Shown here in pieces: positions 35,709-45,443 of a stretch of DNA of 64,000 nt (its first letter is position 1; every line of letters begins with the position of its first letter). Origin of the DNA: Sphaerimonospora sp050942215 (lineage in GTDB: Bacteria; Actinomycetota; Actinomycetes; Streptosporangiales; Streptosporangiaceae); the NCBI RefSeq assembly GCF_050942215.1, contig NZ_CP192056.1, forward strand, positions 1,798,001 through 1,862,000. Reading direction: 5' to 3'. The notes beneath the pieces were generated by a model. That model was not told the DNA's origin. It made no database searches and saw nothing but the letters and a program-made list of their open reading frames with translations. Both the position numbers and the translations under genes were made by a program.

Positions 35709-35886
35709 CCGTGGACAATCTTAAGGCCTCGCTCTTCGTGGCCGCGCCCAGGGGCGTACCTTCGGTGAGGTGGAGCCCTTCCGCGATCTCTCGCGCTGTC
35801 GTTCTGCCGATCTCTCGCGTGTCGCCGGCCGGTCGAGCCGGATATCGAAATCATTGAGATTCCCAGAGATTCGCGTGAAGGGTGGG

Positions 35887-35954
35887 CCTTCGGGCAAGAG
35901 CGAAGGACCAAGGTCCCTGATATCCGGTCCGTGCTTTCCGGCAGGCTAGGGACC
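35887..35954. promoter_or_regulatory. inverted-repeat cluster upstream of narK
   Basis: Three short inverted repeats occur: CCTTCG-N8-CGAAGG (35887-35906), GGACC-AA-GGTCC (35905-35916) and GGTCCCT/AGGGACC (35912-35918, 35948-35954). They lie 34-100 bp before the narK ATG and could bind a regulator. No standard FNR or NarL box is recognised. Confidence 0.35.
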
Positions 35955-35987
35955 GTGAAAGCGACTCTCGCCCCCCGGAGGGATGGA

Positions 35988-37229
35988 ATGACAGCGGGTG
36001 CCGCCGCGCCGGAGACGAGAAGGGGCGGCCGGACGGCGGCCCTCGTGCTAGCCACCGCCGGGTTCGCGGTGAACTTCTGGGCCTGGGCCCTGCTGAGCCC
36101 GCTCGGGCCGGCGTACAAGGAACTACTCGGCCTGACTCCCTTCGAAGTGTCGGTCCTGGTCGCCATCCCGGTCATCGTCGGGTCGCTGGGCCGGATCGTG
36201 CTGGGCGCGCTGACCGACCGGTACGGCGGCCGCCTGATGTTCGGCCTGGCCAGCCTGGTCGGCGTGGTCCCGGTGGTCTTCCTCGCTTTCGCGGGCAGTT
36301 ATCCGGCGCTGCTGGTCGGCGGGCTCGCCCTCGGCCTCACCGGTGCGACCTTCGCCATCGGCGTGCCGTACGTCAACGCATGGTTCCCGCCCGAGCGCCG
36401 GGGTCTGGCGCTCGGGATCTTCGGCATGGGCAACATCGGCACCGCGATCTCCGGATTCGCCACGCCGTGGCTGGCCGAGGAGTTCGGCCGCACGGTCCCG
36501 TTCTTCGCGGTCGCCGCCGCACTGGTGATCGTCGGGCTCGCCTTCCTCGCGGTCGGCCGCGACGCACCGGGCACGCAGCGGGCGTCCGAGCCGTTCCTCG
36601 CCCGGTTCACCGCCGCGGCGCGGCTGCGGATCACCCGGGAGCTGGCCGCGATGTACGCGCTGACCTTCGGCGGTTTCGTGGCGTTCGGCGTCTACCTGCC
36701 GCTGTACCTCCAGGAGGTCTACGGGCTGAGCACGGCCGACGCCGCGGCCCGCGCCGCCGGTTTCGTGGTGCTGGCCACCCTGGCCCGGCCGGTGGGCGGC
36801 TGGCTGGCCGACCGCGTGGGCGGCGCCCCTGTGCTCGCCTACTCGCTGTGCGCCGCGTTCACCTGCGCGATCATCGTCTCCTTCGCCCCGGCCATGCCGC
36901 TGGCGACGGTGGGCTTCCTGGCCCTGGCGGCAGCGCTCGGCCTGGGCAACGGGGCGGTGTTCGCCATGCTCGGGCGGAAGGTCCCCGCAGCCATGGTGGG
37001 CAGCGCCACCGGTGTGATCGGCGCGGCGGGCGGCCTGGGCGGGTTCCTGCCGCCGATCGTGATGGGGCTCATCTACCAGGCCACCGGGTCGTACTCCATC
37101 GGGCTGATGCTGCTCGCCGCGGTCACCTCCGCCGCGTTCGTCTACTGCTGGTTCGTCCTCCGGCGGTCCGGGCAGCCGGCGGCGCACGTGGCCGACGAGC
37201 CGATGGCACAGGTGAGCGACGCGACATGA
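35988..37229 (+). CDS. narK: nitrate/nitrite transporter (NarK type)
   Basis: MFS transporter of 413 aa with 12 helices. Two nitrate-signature motifs are visible: GMGNIGTAISGFATP (about residues 146-160) and GAAGGLGGFLPP (about 341-352). The residues RIVLGALTDRYGG and the first helix NFWAWALLSPLGP are typical of the NNP family. The ATG at 35988 has GGAGG 6 nt upstream; an upstream in-frame start has none. narG begins 40 bp later, so it supplies the nitrate reductase operon with substrate and exports nitrite. Confidence 0.9.
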   Translation: MTAGAAAPETRRGGRTAALVLATAGFAVNFWAWALLSPLGPAYKELLGLTPFEVSVLVAIPVIVGSLGRIVLGALTDRYGGRLMFGLASLVGVVPVVFLAFAGSYPALLVGGLALGLTGATFAIGVPYVNAWFPPERRGLALGIFGMGNIGTAISGFATPWLAEEFGRTVPFFAVAAALVIVGLAFLAVGRDAPGTQRASEPFLARFTAAARLRITRELAAMYALTFGGFVAFGVYLPLYLQEVYGLSTADAAARAAGFVVLATLARPVGGWLADRVGGAPVLAYSLCAAFTCAIIVSFAPAMPLATVGFLALAAALGLGNGAVFAMLGRKVPAAMVGSATGVIGAAGGLGGFLPPIVMGLIYQATGSYSIGLMLLAAVTSAAFVYCWFVLRRSGQPAAHVADEPMAQVSDAT

Positions 37230-37269
37230 TCCGGAACAGAGAACGATCCGGCAGAGAAAGAGGACTCAG

Positions 37270-40200
37270 ATGTCGAGGATAGACGGGCCGGTCGACGACG
37301 CCCTGGTGAAACTCGGCCGGCACCTGCGGCGCGGCCAGGTCGGCGACGACCTGCGGACGCTGCACCAGATCGGGGGCCGCCGGGGCGACGTGTTCTACCG
37401 GGACCGGTGGAGCCATGACAAGGTGGTGCGCTCCACCCACGGGGTGAACTGCACCGGCTCGTGCTCCTGGAAGGTGTACGTCAAGGACGGCATCATCACC
37501 TGGGAGGCGCAGCAGACGGACTATCCCAGTGTGGGCGGCGACCGGCCGGAGTACGAACCACGCGGCTGCCCGCGCGGCGCGGCGTTCTCCTGGTACACCT
37601 ACTCGCCGACCCGGGTGCGCTTCCCGTACGCCAGGGGCGTGCTCGTGGAGATGTACCGCGAGGCCAAGGCGCGGCTGGGCGACCCCGTGGCGGCCTGGGC
37701 GGAGATCACCTCGGACCCGGACAAGCGCCGCCGCTACCAGTCGATCCGCGGCAAGGGCGGGCTGGTGAGGGTGACCTGGGACGAGGCCACCGAGATCGTC
37801 GCCGCGGCGCACGTGCACACGATCAAGACGTACGGCCCCGACCGGGTCGCCGGGTTCTCCCCGATCCCGGCCATGTCGATGGCCTCACACGCCGTCGGCG
37901 CACGGTTCGTCTCGTTGATCGGCGGCACGATGCTGTCGTTCTACGACTGGTACGCCGACCTGCCGGTGGCCTCGCCGCAGGTGTTCGGCGACCAGACGGA
38001 CGTGCCGGAGTCGGCCGACTGGTGGGACGCGGCCTACCTGATGTTGTGGGGCTCCAACGTCCCGGTCACCCGTACCCCGGACGCGCACTACATGGCCGAG
38101 GCGCGCTACCGCGGGCAGAAGGTCGTCGTGCTCGCCCCCGACTACAACGACGCGGCCAAGTTCGCCGACGAGTGGCTCGCCCCGCATCCGGGCACCGACG
38201 GCGCCCTGGCCATGGCCATGGGACACGTGATCCTCAGGGAGTTCTTCGTCGAGCGGGAGACGCCGCACTTCACCGACTACGTCAAGCGGTTCACCGATCT
38301 GCCCTTTCTCGTACGGCTCAGCGAGCACGACGGGGGCGGTTACGTCCCCGGCAAGTTCCTCACCGCCGCCGATCTCGGCGAGGAGGGCGAGGACGCGGCG
38401 TTCAAGACCGTGTTGCTCGACCGGGGGACCGGCGAGCCCGTCGTGCCCGGCGGCTCACTCGGATTCCGCTACTCGGCCGAGGGGCAGGGCCGGTGGAACC
38501 TCGACCTCGGCGACGTCGACCCCACGCTGACCCTGATCGGTGAGGGCGAGGCCGTGCCCGTCTCGCTGCCGCGCTTCGACGCCGCTGCGGAGGAGGAGGC
38601 CGTGGACGGCGGGGTGCTGCGCCGCGGCGTGCCGGTCCGGCGGGTGGGCGGCCACCTCGTCACCACGGTCTTCGACCTGCTGCTCGCGCAGTACGGCGTG
38701 GTGCGCGACGGGCTGCCGGGGGAGTGGCCGGCCGGATACGACGACCCGGCGGTGCCGTACACGCCGGCCTGGCAGGAGAAGATCACGTCGGTGCCCGCGG
38801 CGGCGGCGGCCAGGATCGCCCGGGAGTTCGCGCGGAACGCCGAGGAGTCCGGGGGCCGGTCGATGATCATCCTCGGAGCCGGCACCAACCACTGGTTCCA
38901 CTCCGACACGATGTACCGGTCGTTCCTCGCGCTGGTGACGCTCACCGGCTGCCAGGGCGTCAACGGCGGCGGCTGGGCGCACTACGTCGGGCAGGAGAAA
39001 TGCCGCCCGATCACCGGCTGGGCGCAGCTGGCGTTCGGCCTCGACTGGAACCGGCCGCCCCGGCAGATGATCGGTACGGCCTACTTCTACCTGCACACCG
39101 ATCAGTGGCGCTACGACGCCCACACCGCCGACGTGGTCGCCTCGCCGCTCGGCTCGGGCGTGTTCGACGGGAAGACGAGCGTCGACCTGCTCTCGCAGTC
39201 GGCCCGGATGGGCTGGATGCCGTCCTATCCCACGTTCGACCGCAATTCGCTGGATCTCGCCGACGAGGCCGAGGCGGCCGGCGGGCAGCCCGGGCCGTAC
39301 ATCGCGGAACGGGTGCAGGCGGGGGAGCTCGGCTTCGCCTGCGAGGATCCGGACGCGCCGGAGAACTGGCCGCGGGTGCTGACGGTCTGGCGGGCCAACC
39401 TGCTCGGGTCGTCGGCCAAGGGCAACGAGTACTTCCTGCGTCACCTGCTCGGCGCCGACTCGTCCGTACGCGCCGAGGAGCTGGAGCCCGGCCTGCGGCC
39501 CAGGGACGTGACCTGGCGTGAGGAGGGGCCGCGCGGCAAGCTCGACCTGCTGCTGTCGCTGGACTTCCGCATGACCTCGACCACGCTGTTCTCCGACATC
39601 GTGCTGCCGGCGGCCACGTGGTACGAGAAACACGACCTGTCGTCGACCGACATGCACCCGTTCGTCCACGCGTTCACCCCGGCGATCGATCCGCCCTGGC
39701 AGACCCGTACGGACTTCGCGGCCTTCCACGCGATCGCCAAGGCGTTCAGCGCGCTCGCCCGCACCCACCTGGGGGTGCGCAAGGACCTCGTGGCCGCCCC
39801 GCTCCTGCACGACACACCGGACGAGCTGGCCAACCCCCACGGGACGGTGCATGACTGGCGGGAGACCGGCCGGACGCCGGCGCCGGGCCGTACGTTCCCC
39901 AAGATCGTGTTGGTGGAGCGGGACTACGGCGCGATCGCCGAGCAGATGGCGGCGCTCGGGCCGCTGACCGACAAGCTGGGCGCCACGACCAAGGGCGTCA
40001 CGTTCGACGTCGAGGCCGAGATCGGCCGGCTGCGCCGGATCAACGGGACCGTGCACGGCGGCGTCGCGGAGGGGCGGCCGTCCCTCGCGACCGACGTGCA
40101 GATGTGCGAGACGATCCTCGCGCTGTCCGGCACCACGAACGGACACCTGGCGGCGCAGGGGTTCGCCACGCTCGCCCGGCGCACCGGCACCGACATGTCC

Positions 40201-40935
40201 GGCCTGGCCGACGAGCACCGGCGGATCACCTTCGCCGACACGCAGGCCCGCCCGGTTCCGGTGATCACCTCACCCGAGTGGTCGGGCAGCGAGACCGACG
40301 GACGGCGCTACTCCGCCTTCACGATCAACCTCGAGCATCGCAAGCCCTGGCACACGCTCACCGGACGGCAGCACTTCTACCTCGACCACGACTGGATGCA
40401 GGAGGCCGGCGAGACGATGCCCGTCTACCGGCCGCCGCTGAACACGGCCGCGCTGGTCGACGCGGCCACCGGCGGCGACGGCGTCGCCGTACGCTATCTG
40501 ACGCCGCACTCCAAGTGGTCGATCCACTCCGAATATCAGGACAACCTGCTGATGCTGACGCTGTCGCGCGGCGGCCCGAACATCTGGATGAGCCCGGCGG
40601 ACGCGGCCAGGGCCGGGATCTCGGACAACGACTGGGTGGAGGCGGTCAACCGCAACGGCGTCGTCGTGGCCCGGGCCGTGGTCTCCCACCGGATGCCCGA
40701 GGGCACCGTGTACATGTACCACGCCCAGGAACGGGTCGTGGACGTGCCGAAGAGCGAGACCTCCGGCCGTCGCGGGGGAATCCACAACAGCCTGACCCGG
40801 CTGCTGATCAAGCCCACCCACCTCATCGGCGGCTACGCCCAGCTCTCCTTCGCCTTCAACTATCTCGGCCCGACGGGCCACCAGCGCGACGAGGTCACGG
40901 TGATCCGCCGCCGTTCCCAGGAGGTCGACTACTGA
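37270..40935 (+). CDS. narG: respiratory nitrate reductase alpha subunit
   Basis: Molybdenum bis-MGD catalytic subunit (1,221 aa) reducing nitrate to nitrite at the cytoplasmic face. The FS0 cluster ligands are His57, Cys61, Cys65 and Cys100 in THGVNCTGSCSW and PRGCPRG, the NarG-type His ligand. The molybdenum-region segment ADWWDAAYLMLWGSN precedes VPVTRTPDAH. The N-terminus matches NarG (no functional Tat signal), and the length is close to the E. coli enzyme. It overlaps narH by one base (TGATG). Part of narK-narGHJI. Confidence 0.97.
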   Translation: MSRIDGPVDDALVKLGRHLRRGQVGDDLRTLHQIGGRRGDVFYRDRWSHDKVVRSTHGVNCTGSCSWKVYVKDGIITWEAQQTDYPSVGGDRPEYEPRGCPRGAAFSWYTYSPTRVRFPYARGVLVEMYREAKARLGDPVAAWAEITSDPDKRRRYQSIRGKGGLVRVTWDEATEIVAAAHVHTIKTYGPDRVAGFSPIPAMSMASHAVGARFVSLIGGTMLSFYDWYADLPVASPQVFGDQTDVPESADWWDAAYLMLWGSNVPVTRTPDAHYMAEARYRGQKVVVLAPDYNDAAKFADEWLAPHPGTDGALAMAMGHVILREFFVERETPHFTDYVKRFTDLPFLVRLSEHDGGGYVPGKFLTAADLGEEGEDAAFKTVLLDRGTGEPVVPGGSLGFRYSAEGQGRWNLDLGDVDPTLTLIGEGEAVPVSLPRFDAAAEEEAVDGGVLRRGVPVRRVGGHLVTTVFDLLLAQYGVVRDGLPGEWPAGYDDPAVPYTPAWQEKITSVPAAAAARIAREFARNAEESGGRSMIILGAGTNHWFHSDTMYRSFLALVTLTGCQGVNGGGWAHYVGQEKCRPITGWAQLAFGLDWNRPPRQMIGTAYFYLHTDQWRYDAHTADVVASPLGSGVFDGKTSVDLLSQSARMGWMPSYPTFDRNSLDLADEAEAAGGQPGPYIAERVQAGELGFACEDPDAPENWPRVLTVWRANLLGSSAKGNEYFLRHLLGADSSVRAEELEPGLRPRDVTWREEGPRGKLDLLLSLDFRMTSTTLFSDIVLPAATWYEKHDLSSTDMHPFVHAFTPAIDPPWQTRTDFAAFHAIAKAFSALARTHLGVRKDLVAAPLLHDTPDELANPHGTVHDWRETGRTPAPGRTFPKIVLVERDYGAIAEQMAALGPLTDKLGATTKGVTFDVEAEIGRLRRINGTVHGGVAEGRPSLATDVQMCETILALSGTTNGHLAAQGFATLARRTGTDMSGLADEHRRITFADTQARPVPVITSPEWSGSETDGRRYSAFTINLEHRKPWHTLTGRQHFYLDHDWMQEAGETMPVYRPPLNTAALVDAATGGDGVAVRYLTPHSKWSIHSEYQDNLLMLTLSRGGPNIWMSPADAARAGISDNDWVEAVNRNGVVVARAVVSHRMPEGTVYMYHAQERVVDVPKSETSGRRGGIHNSLTRLLIKPTHLIGGYAQLSFAFNYLGPTGHQRDEVTVIRRRSQEVDY

Positions 40936-42590
40936 TGACCAGGGTTATGGCGCAGCTCGCCATGGTGATGAACCTGGACAAGTGCATCGGCTGCCACACC
41001 TGCTCGGTCACCTGCAAGCAGGCCTGGACCAACCGGGCGGGCACCGAGTACGTCTGGTTCAACAACGTCGAGACCCGGCCGGGCCAGGGCTACCCCCGCA
41101 CCTATCAGGACCAGGAGAAGTGGAAGGGCGGCTGGGAGCTCGGCAGGAACGGCCGGCTGCGGCTGAAGGCCGGCGGGCGGCTGCGCAAGCTGCTGACCAT
41201 CTTCGCCAACCCGCTCATGCCGTCCATCAACGACTACTACGAGCCGTGGACGTACGACTACGACCGGCTGTTCTCCGCTCCCGTGAGCGAGGACACGCCG
41301 GTGGCCCGGCCCAGGTCGCTCATCACCGGCGAGCCGACGAAGATCAGGTGGAGTGCGAACTGGGACGACAACCTGGCCGGCGCCCCCGAGCTGGCCACCG
41401 CCGACCCGGTGCTGCGCAAGGTGTCCGACGAGGTCAAGCTGGAGTTCGAGCGGGCCTTCATGTTCTACCTGCCGCGCATCTGCGAGCACTGCCTCAACCC
41501 CTCGTGCGTGGCCTCCTGCCCGTCGGGGGCGATGTACAAGCGCTCGGAGGACGGCATCGTCCTGGTGGACCAGGACCGCTGCCGCGGCTGGCGGATGTGC
41601 GTGACGGGCTGCCCGTACAAGAAGGTGTACTTCAACCACCGGACCGGTAAGGCCGAGAAGTGCACGTTCTGCTACCCGAGGGTGGAAGTCGGCATCCCGA
41701 CGGTGTGCGCGGAGACCTGCGTCGGCAGGCTGCGCTACATCGGGCTGATCCTGTACGACGCCGACCGGGTCGCCGAGGCCGCCTCGGTCAAGGACGAGAA
41801 GGCGCTGCTGGAGGCGCAGAAGAGCGTCATGCTCGACCCGCACGACCCCGAGGTGATCGCCGCGGCCCGCGAGTCCGGCATCCCGGAGGACTGGCTCGAC
41901 GCGGCGCGGCGCTCGCCGATCCACAAGCTGATCTTCGAGTACGGCGTGGCCCTGCCGCTGCACCCCGAGTACCGCACGATGCCGATGGTCTGGTACGTCC
42001 CGCCGCTGTCGCCCGTGGTCGACGTGCTGACCAACACCGGTCACGACGGTGAGAAGGCGGGCAACCTGTTCGGCGCGATCGACGCGCTGCGCATCCCCAT
42101 CGGCTACCTGGCCGAGATCTTCAGCGCCGGCGACCCGGAGCCGGTCCGCTCCGTGCTGCGCCGCCTCGCCGCGATGCGGGCCTACATGCGGGACATCAAC
42201 CTCGGCCGGGAGCGCGACGAGTCGATCGCGACGGAGGTCGGGATGACCGGCGACACGATCGAGGAGATGTACCGGCTGCTGGCCATCGCCGCCTACGACG
42301 AGCGGTACGTCATCCCGAAGGCGCACGCCGAGCAGGGCGCCAAGCTGGAGGAGCTCGCCACCGGCTGCAGCCTGGACTACGAGGGCGGACCCGGCATGGG
42401 CGGGCCGTTCGGCGAGGCCTCCGGTGGGCCGGCGCCGGTGGCCGTGGAGAACTTCCACGCGCTGAAGGAACGCCAGGCCACCGACGACATCGAGCGGGCG
42501 AACGAGCTGCGCGGCCGGGTCAACCTGCTGAACTGGGACGGCAAGGGCACGCCCGACGGGCTGTTCCCGAAGCGGAAGGAGAAGCCGTGA
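40935..42590 (+). CDS. narH: respiratory nitrate reductase beta subunit
   Basis: Iron-sulfur electron-transfer subunit of 551 aa. Four Cys clusters are intact: CIGCHTCSVTC, CEHCLNPSCVASC, CRGWRMCVTGC (Trp in place of a Cys, giving the 3Fe-4S cluster) and CTFCYPRVEVG with CAETC. It joins NarG and NarI. The ATG overlaps the narG stop, and its stop overlaps the narJ GTG start. The C-terminal LSPVVD helical region is typical of NarH. Confidence 0.97.
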   Translation: MTRVMAQLAMVMNLDKCIGCHTCSVTCKQAWTNRAGTEYVWFNNVETRPGQGYPRTYQDQEKWKGGWELGRNGRLRLKAGGRLRKLLTIFANPLMPSINDYYEPWTYDYDRLFSAPVSEDTPVARPRSLITGEPTKIRWSANWDDNLAGAPELATADPVLRKVSDEVKLEFERAFMFYLPRICEHCLNPSCVASCPSGAMYKRSEDGIVLVDQDRCRGWRMCVTGCPYKKVYFNHRTGKAEKCTFCYPRVEVGIPTVCAETCVGRLRYIGLILYDADRVAEAASVKDEKALLEAQKSVMLDPHDPEVIAAARESGIPEDWLDAARRSPIHKLIFEYGVALPLHPEYRTMPMVWYVPPLSPVVDVLTNTGHDGEKAGNLFGAIDALRIPIGYLAEIFSAGDPEPVRSVLRRLAAMRAYMRDINLGRERDESIATEVGMTGDTIEEMYRLLAIAAYDERYVIPKAHAEQGAKLEELATGCSLDYEGGPGMGGPFGEASGGPAPVAVENFHALKERQATDDIERANELRGRVNLLNWDGKGTPDGLFPKRKEKP

Positions 42591-43273
42591 ACCGCCCCGA
42601 TTCCCAGCGACACAGTGCCACGCGAAACGTGCACATGGCGGCGTCGGTGCTGCTGGGCTACCCCGACGAGAGGCTCGTCGAAGCGCTGCCCGTGCTCTCG
42701 CAGACCGTGGCCGGGCTGCCGGCCGGCGGTGGACTGGGGGAGGCCGCCGCCCGGATGACCGCCTTCCTCGACCACGTGGCCGTCACCCCGCTGCCCGAGC
42801 TGGCCGCGCACTACGTCGCGATATTCGACCTCAAGCGGCGCTGCTGCCCGTACCTCACCTATTACACCTACGGCGACACACGCAAGCGCGGCATGGCCCT
42901 GCTGCGCTTCAAGCACGCCTATCGGGAGGCCGGTTTCGAGGTGGCCGACGAGCTGCCCGATCACCTGGCCGTGGTCTGCGAGCTGTCCGGCCGGGGCGCC
43001 ACCGAGGCGGCCGGCCGGCTGCTGCGGGAGCACCGCGCCGGCCTGGAGACCCTGCTGCACGCGCTGCGCACCGAGGCCTCGCCGTACGCCGAGGTGGTCG
43101 CGGCGGTGCTGGCCACGCTGCCCGAGCCCACCGCGCGCGAGCGCGCCGCCGCCCTGCGGCTGGCCGCGGAGGGACCACCGGCCGAGGAGGTCGGCCTGGA
43201 GCCGTTCGGCCTGGACGCGAGCCTGGACAGTGCCGGCCTGAACGCCGGTTCGGCACGGGGAGGAACCCGATGA
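42587..43273 (+). CDS. narJ: nitrate reductase molybdenum cofactor assembly chaperone NarJ
   Basis: The 228-aa chaperone binds apo-NarG and helps cofactor insertion. The family core HYVAIFDLKRRCCPYLTYYT followed by YGDTRKRG and MALLRFKHAYREAGFE is present (residues about 68-110), as is DELPDHLAVVCELSG. The C-terminal part is Ala/Glu-rich. It uses a GTG start overlapping the narH stop, and its stop overlaps narI (ATGA), so the operon is translationally coupled throughout. Confidence 0.95.
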   Translation: MNRPDSQRHSATRNVHMAASVLLGYPDERLVEALPVLSQTVAGLPAGGGLGEAAARMTAFLDHVAVTPLPELAAHYVAIFDLKRRCCPYLTYYTYGDTRKRGMALLRFKHAYREAGFEVADELPDHLAVVCELSGRGATEAAGRLLREHRAGLETLLHALRTEASPYAEVVAAVLATLPEPTARERAAALRLAAEGPPAEEVGLEPFGLDASLDSAGLNAGSARGGTR

Positions 43274-44004
43274 ACGCTCTCGACGTGACGCTGTGGGTGG
43301 TCGCCCCGTACGTGTCCCTGACCGTGTTCGTGCTGGGGCACGTCTGGCGCTACCGGTACGACAAGTTCGGCTGGACGACCCGCTCGTCCCAGATGTACGA
43401 GTCACGGCTGCTGCGAATCGGCAGCCCGCTGTTCCACTTCGGCATTCTCGTGGTGCTGCTCGGCCACATCGGGGGCCTGGTGATCCCCAAGAGCTGGACC
43501 GAGGCCGTCGGGGTGAGCGAGGAGGCCTACCACATCGTGGCCGTCGTGCTCGGCACGATCGCGGGCGTCTGCACGGTCGCCGGCATGGTCATCCTGATCT
43601 ACCGCCGCCGCATGGTCGGCCCGGTGTTCACCGCCACCACACGCAACGACAAGCTGATGTACGCCCTGCTCGCGCTGACGATCCTGCTCGGGCTGGCCGC
43701 GACCGTCATGGCCAACATCGTCGGCGGCGGCTACGACTACCGCACCACGATCTCCCCGTGGTTCCGGTCGGTCTTCTACCTCCAGCCGGAGGCGAGCCTG
43801 ATGGCGGGGGCCCCGCTGCTGTTCAAGCTGCACGCGTTCAGCGCGCTGGTGCTGTTCGCCGCGTGGCCGTTCACCCGGTTGGTGCACATGCTGACCGCCC
43901 CGGTCGGCTATCTGACCCGTCCGTACATCGTCTACCGCAGCCGCGAGGACCGGGCGGGCTCCCGCCCGCCGCGCCGCGGCTGGGAGCCGATCGGGCGTCC
44001 CTGA
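43270..44004 (+). CDS. narI: respiratory nitrate reductase gamma subunit
   Basis: Membrane di-heme cytochrome b (244 aa) that takes electrons from menaquinol. About five helices are present; the heme His ligands lie in GSPLFHFGILVVLLGHIGG (His56 and His66) and in the C-terminal LHAFSALVLFAAW and RLVHML segments. It starts at an ATG overlapping narJ and ends the operon before a 13-bp hairpin. The operon carries no linked two-component system. Confidence 0.96.
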   Translation: MNALDVTLWVVAPYVSLTVFVLGHVWRYRYDKFGWTTRSSQMYESRLLRIGSPLFHFGILVVLLGHIGGLVIPKSWTEAVGVSEEAYHIVAVVLGTIAGVCTVAGMVILIYRRRMVGPVFTATTRNDKLMYALLALTILLGLAATVMANIVGGGYDYRTTISPWFRSVFYLQPEASLMAGAPLLFKLHAFSALVLFAAWPFTRLVHMLTAPVGYLTRPYIVYRSREDRAGSRPPRRGWEPIGRP

Positions 44005-44070
44005 CGCCCGCCGTGCCGTACCGGAACCCTGTCGCCGCTCACGCGCCGGTACGGCACGGCGGACCTGACC

Positions 44071-44104
44071 GGGCCCTTCCCCGGAGCCGCACGGGGAGGG
44101 GCCC
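44071..44104 (+). terminator. nar operon terminator
   Basis: A 13-bp stem (44071-44083 with 44092-44104, one G-U pair) closes an 8-nt loop 66 nt after the narI stop. There is no T-run. Confidence 0.6.
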
Positions 44105-44255
44105 TTCGCCTGCTCGCGCGTGCCCGATCGAGCGGTTCGGGCGGCCCTGACGCGGGGGCGCAGGCCGTGATGCTCGGTCGACAGGCCGGCGGTCATATGA
44201 GAGGAGACCCATCACGCCCGCTCGGATGTGAAATCCCGGCGGCGGCTCGCGCCGA

Positions 44256-44283
44256 TTACCGTACTCGCACGGACTCCTATACA
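44256..44283 (+). promoter_or_regulatory. promoter of tRNA-Ala copy 1
   Basis: TTACCG (44256-44261), a 16-nt spacer and TATACA (44278-44283) precede the tRNA by 18 nt. The string TCCTATACACTGG recurs before the second tRNA copy. Confidence 0.5.
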
Positions 44284-44301
44284 CTGGGCTCGCGATCGCA
44301 A

Positions 44302-44374
44302 GGGGCTATAGCGCAGCTGGTAGCGCACCTCCATGGCATGGAGGGGGTCTGGGGTTCGAGTCCCCATAGCTCCA
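44302..44374 (+). tRNA. tRNA-Ala (anticodon GGC), copy 1
   Basis: A 73-nt cloverleaf: acceptor GGGGCTA with TAGCTCC, anticodon GGC at 44335-44337, T-loop GTTCGAGTCCCC and discriminator A at 44374. CCA is not encoded. It is identical to the copy at 54309-54381 and in the same orientation. Confidence 0.96.
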
Positions 44375-44413
44375 CACACAGATGAATACGCGCAGATGAA
44401 CGCGGATGAACAG

Positions 44414-44440
44414 GCCGCCTCCTATCCGGGGGCGGCTTTT
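44414..44440 (+). terminator. tRNA-Ala copy 1 terminator
   Basis: GCCGCCTCC (44414-44422) pairs with GGGGGCGGC (44428-44436) across a 5-nt loop, followed by TTTT. Confidence 0.75.
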
Positions 44441-44682
44441 CGGTGTCTTCGGGTGGGTTCCCCGTCGTTCAGTGCTTTCCTGTCGGTGCTTTCCTGTTGT
44501 CGGTGGGTTTCCGCCGGTGGGTTCTCACCGGTAGGGGAGCGGTCGAGGGCCGAAGGTCCCGGCCATGTCGGGACCTCAGATGAGCCGCGGACGAGCCGTA
44601 CGGCTCTGCGATCCGGACGCCGGAAGCGATGTGATTAAGGCGTCGAACAAAGGAATCGCAAAGCGAAGGAAAGGGGCCGGTC
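44441..44682. other. tRNA/doxX spacer
   Basis: No gene is seen. The 12-bp direct repeat GTGCTTTCCTGT occurs at 44472-44483 and 44487-44498. The only signal for the next gene is GAAAGGGG ahead of its ATG. Confidence 0.4.
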
Positions 44683-45312
44683 ATGGCCACCATCGAAGGA
44701 CGTCGCCAGAGGAACAACGCCGGTGTCGTTCCCCCTGCCACCGAGACCGGCAAGCACACGGTCCCCGTCACCCGGCTCCCGGCGGACCCGGTCGCCGGCC
44801 GCGAGCGCGAAACGGACGGCACACGCACCGGACCCGCCGCCTACGCCTGGGCGCTCGCCCGGATCGCCCTCGGCTGGGTGTTCCTGTGGGCCTTCCTCGA
44901 CAAGACCTTCGGCTGGGGCTTCGCCACCCCCGCAGACAAGGCCTGGGTGCAGGGCGGCAGCCCGACCACCGGTTTCCTGAAGGGCACGGCCGACAACGCG
45001 CTCGGCGGGTTCTACGCCGGGCTGGCCGGTCAGGGCTGGGTCGATCTGCTGTTCATGCTTGGCCTGCTGGGCGTCGGCGGGGCGCTCATCGTGGGGGCGG
45101 GGATGCGGATCGCGGCGGTCGCCGGAGGTCTGATGATGGTCCTGATGTGGGCCGCTGCACTGCCCCTGGCCACCAACCCCTTCATGGACGATCACATCGT
45201 CTACGCGATCGTGCTGGCCGGTCTGGCCCTGGCGAACGCCGGCGACACCCTGGGCATCGGCGCCCGGTGGGGTCGCACCGCCCTGGTCAAGCGGCTCCCG
45301 ATCCTCAAGTGA
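44683..45312 (+). CDS. DoxX family membrane protein
   Basis: The 209-aa product has a 50-residue basic/polar N-terminus followed by four membrane helices of the DoxX fold (ARIALGWVFLWAFLDKTFGW near residue 60, then three more). DoxX proteins are linked to oxidative stress or thiosulfate-linked electron flow, but no specific role can be set here. The ATG has GAAAGGGG 8 nt upstream. A 12-bp terminator with six T follows. Confidence 0.83.
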   Translation: MATIEGRRQRNNAGVVPPATETGKHTVPVTRLPADPVAGRERETDGTRTGPAAYAWALARIALGWVFLWAFLDKTFGWGFATPADKAWVQGGSPTTGFLKGTADNALGGFYAGLAGQGWVDLLFMLGLLGVGGALIVGAGMRIAAVAGGLMMVLMWAAALPLATNPFMDDHIVYAIVLAGLALANAGDTLGIGARWGRTALVKRLPILK

Positions 45313-45346
45313 GACCGCCCGCGGCGACTCGGCCGCATGTGGCGAC

Positions 45347-45382
45347 GCGCCCACCCCCGGCCCCGGGGGTGGGCGCTTTTTT
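45347..45382 (+). terminator. doxX terminator
   Basis: A perfect 12-bp stem, GCGCCCACCCCC (45347-45358) with GGGGGTGGGCGC (45365-45376), is followed by six T. Confidence 0.88.
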
Positions 45383-45443
45383 CGCCGGGCGCCCGATTTC
45401 TCTCGCCGCTGACCGTGACGCTCGCTCATCCGGCCCGAGCACC

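Larger units (their letters stand above)
35459..35987. other. SRPBCC/narK spacer with hairpin and inverted repeats
   Basis: No gene is seen in this stretch. It holds a 13-bp terminator-type hairpin (35676-35708) in the middle and a cluster of short inverted repeats before narK (35887-35906, 35905-35916, 35912-35954) that may be regulatory. Open frames here are shadows. Confidence 0.5.
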
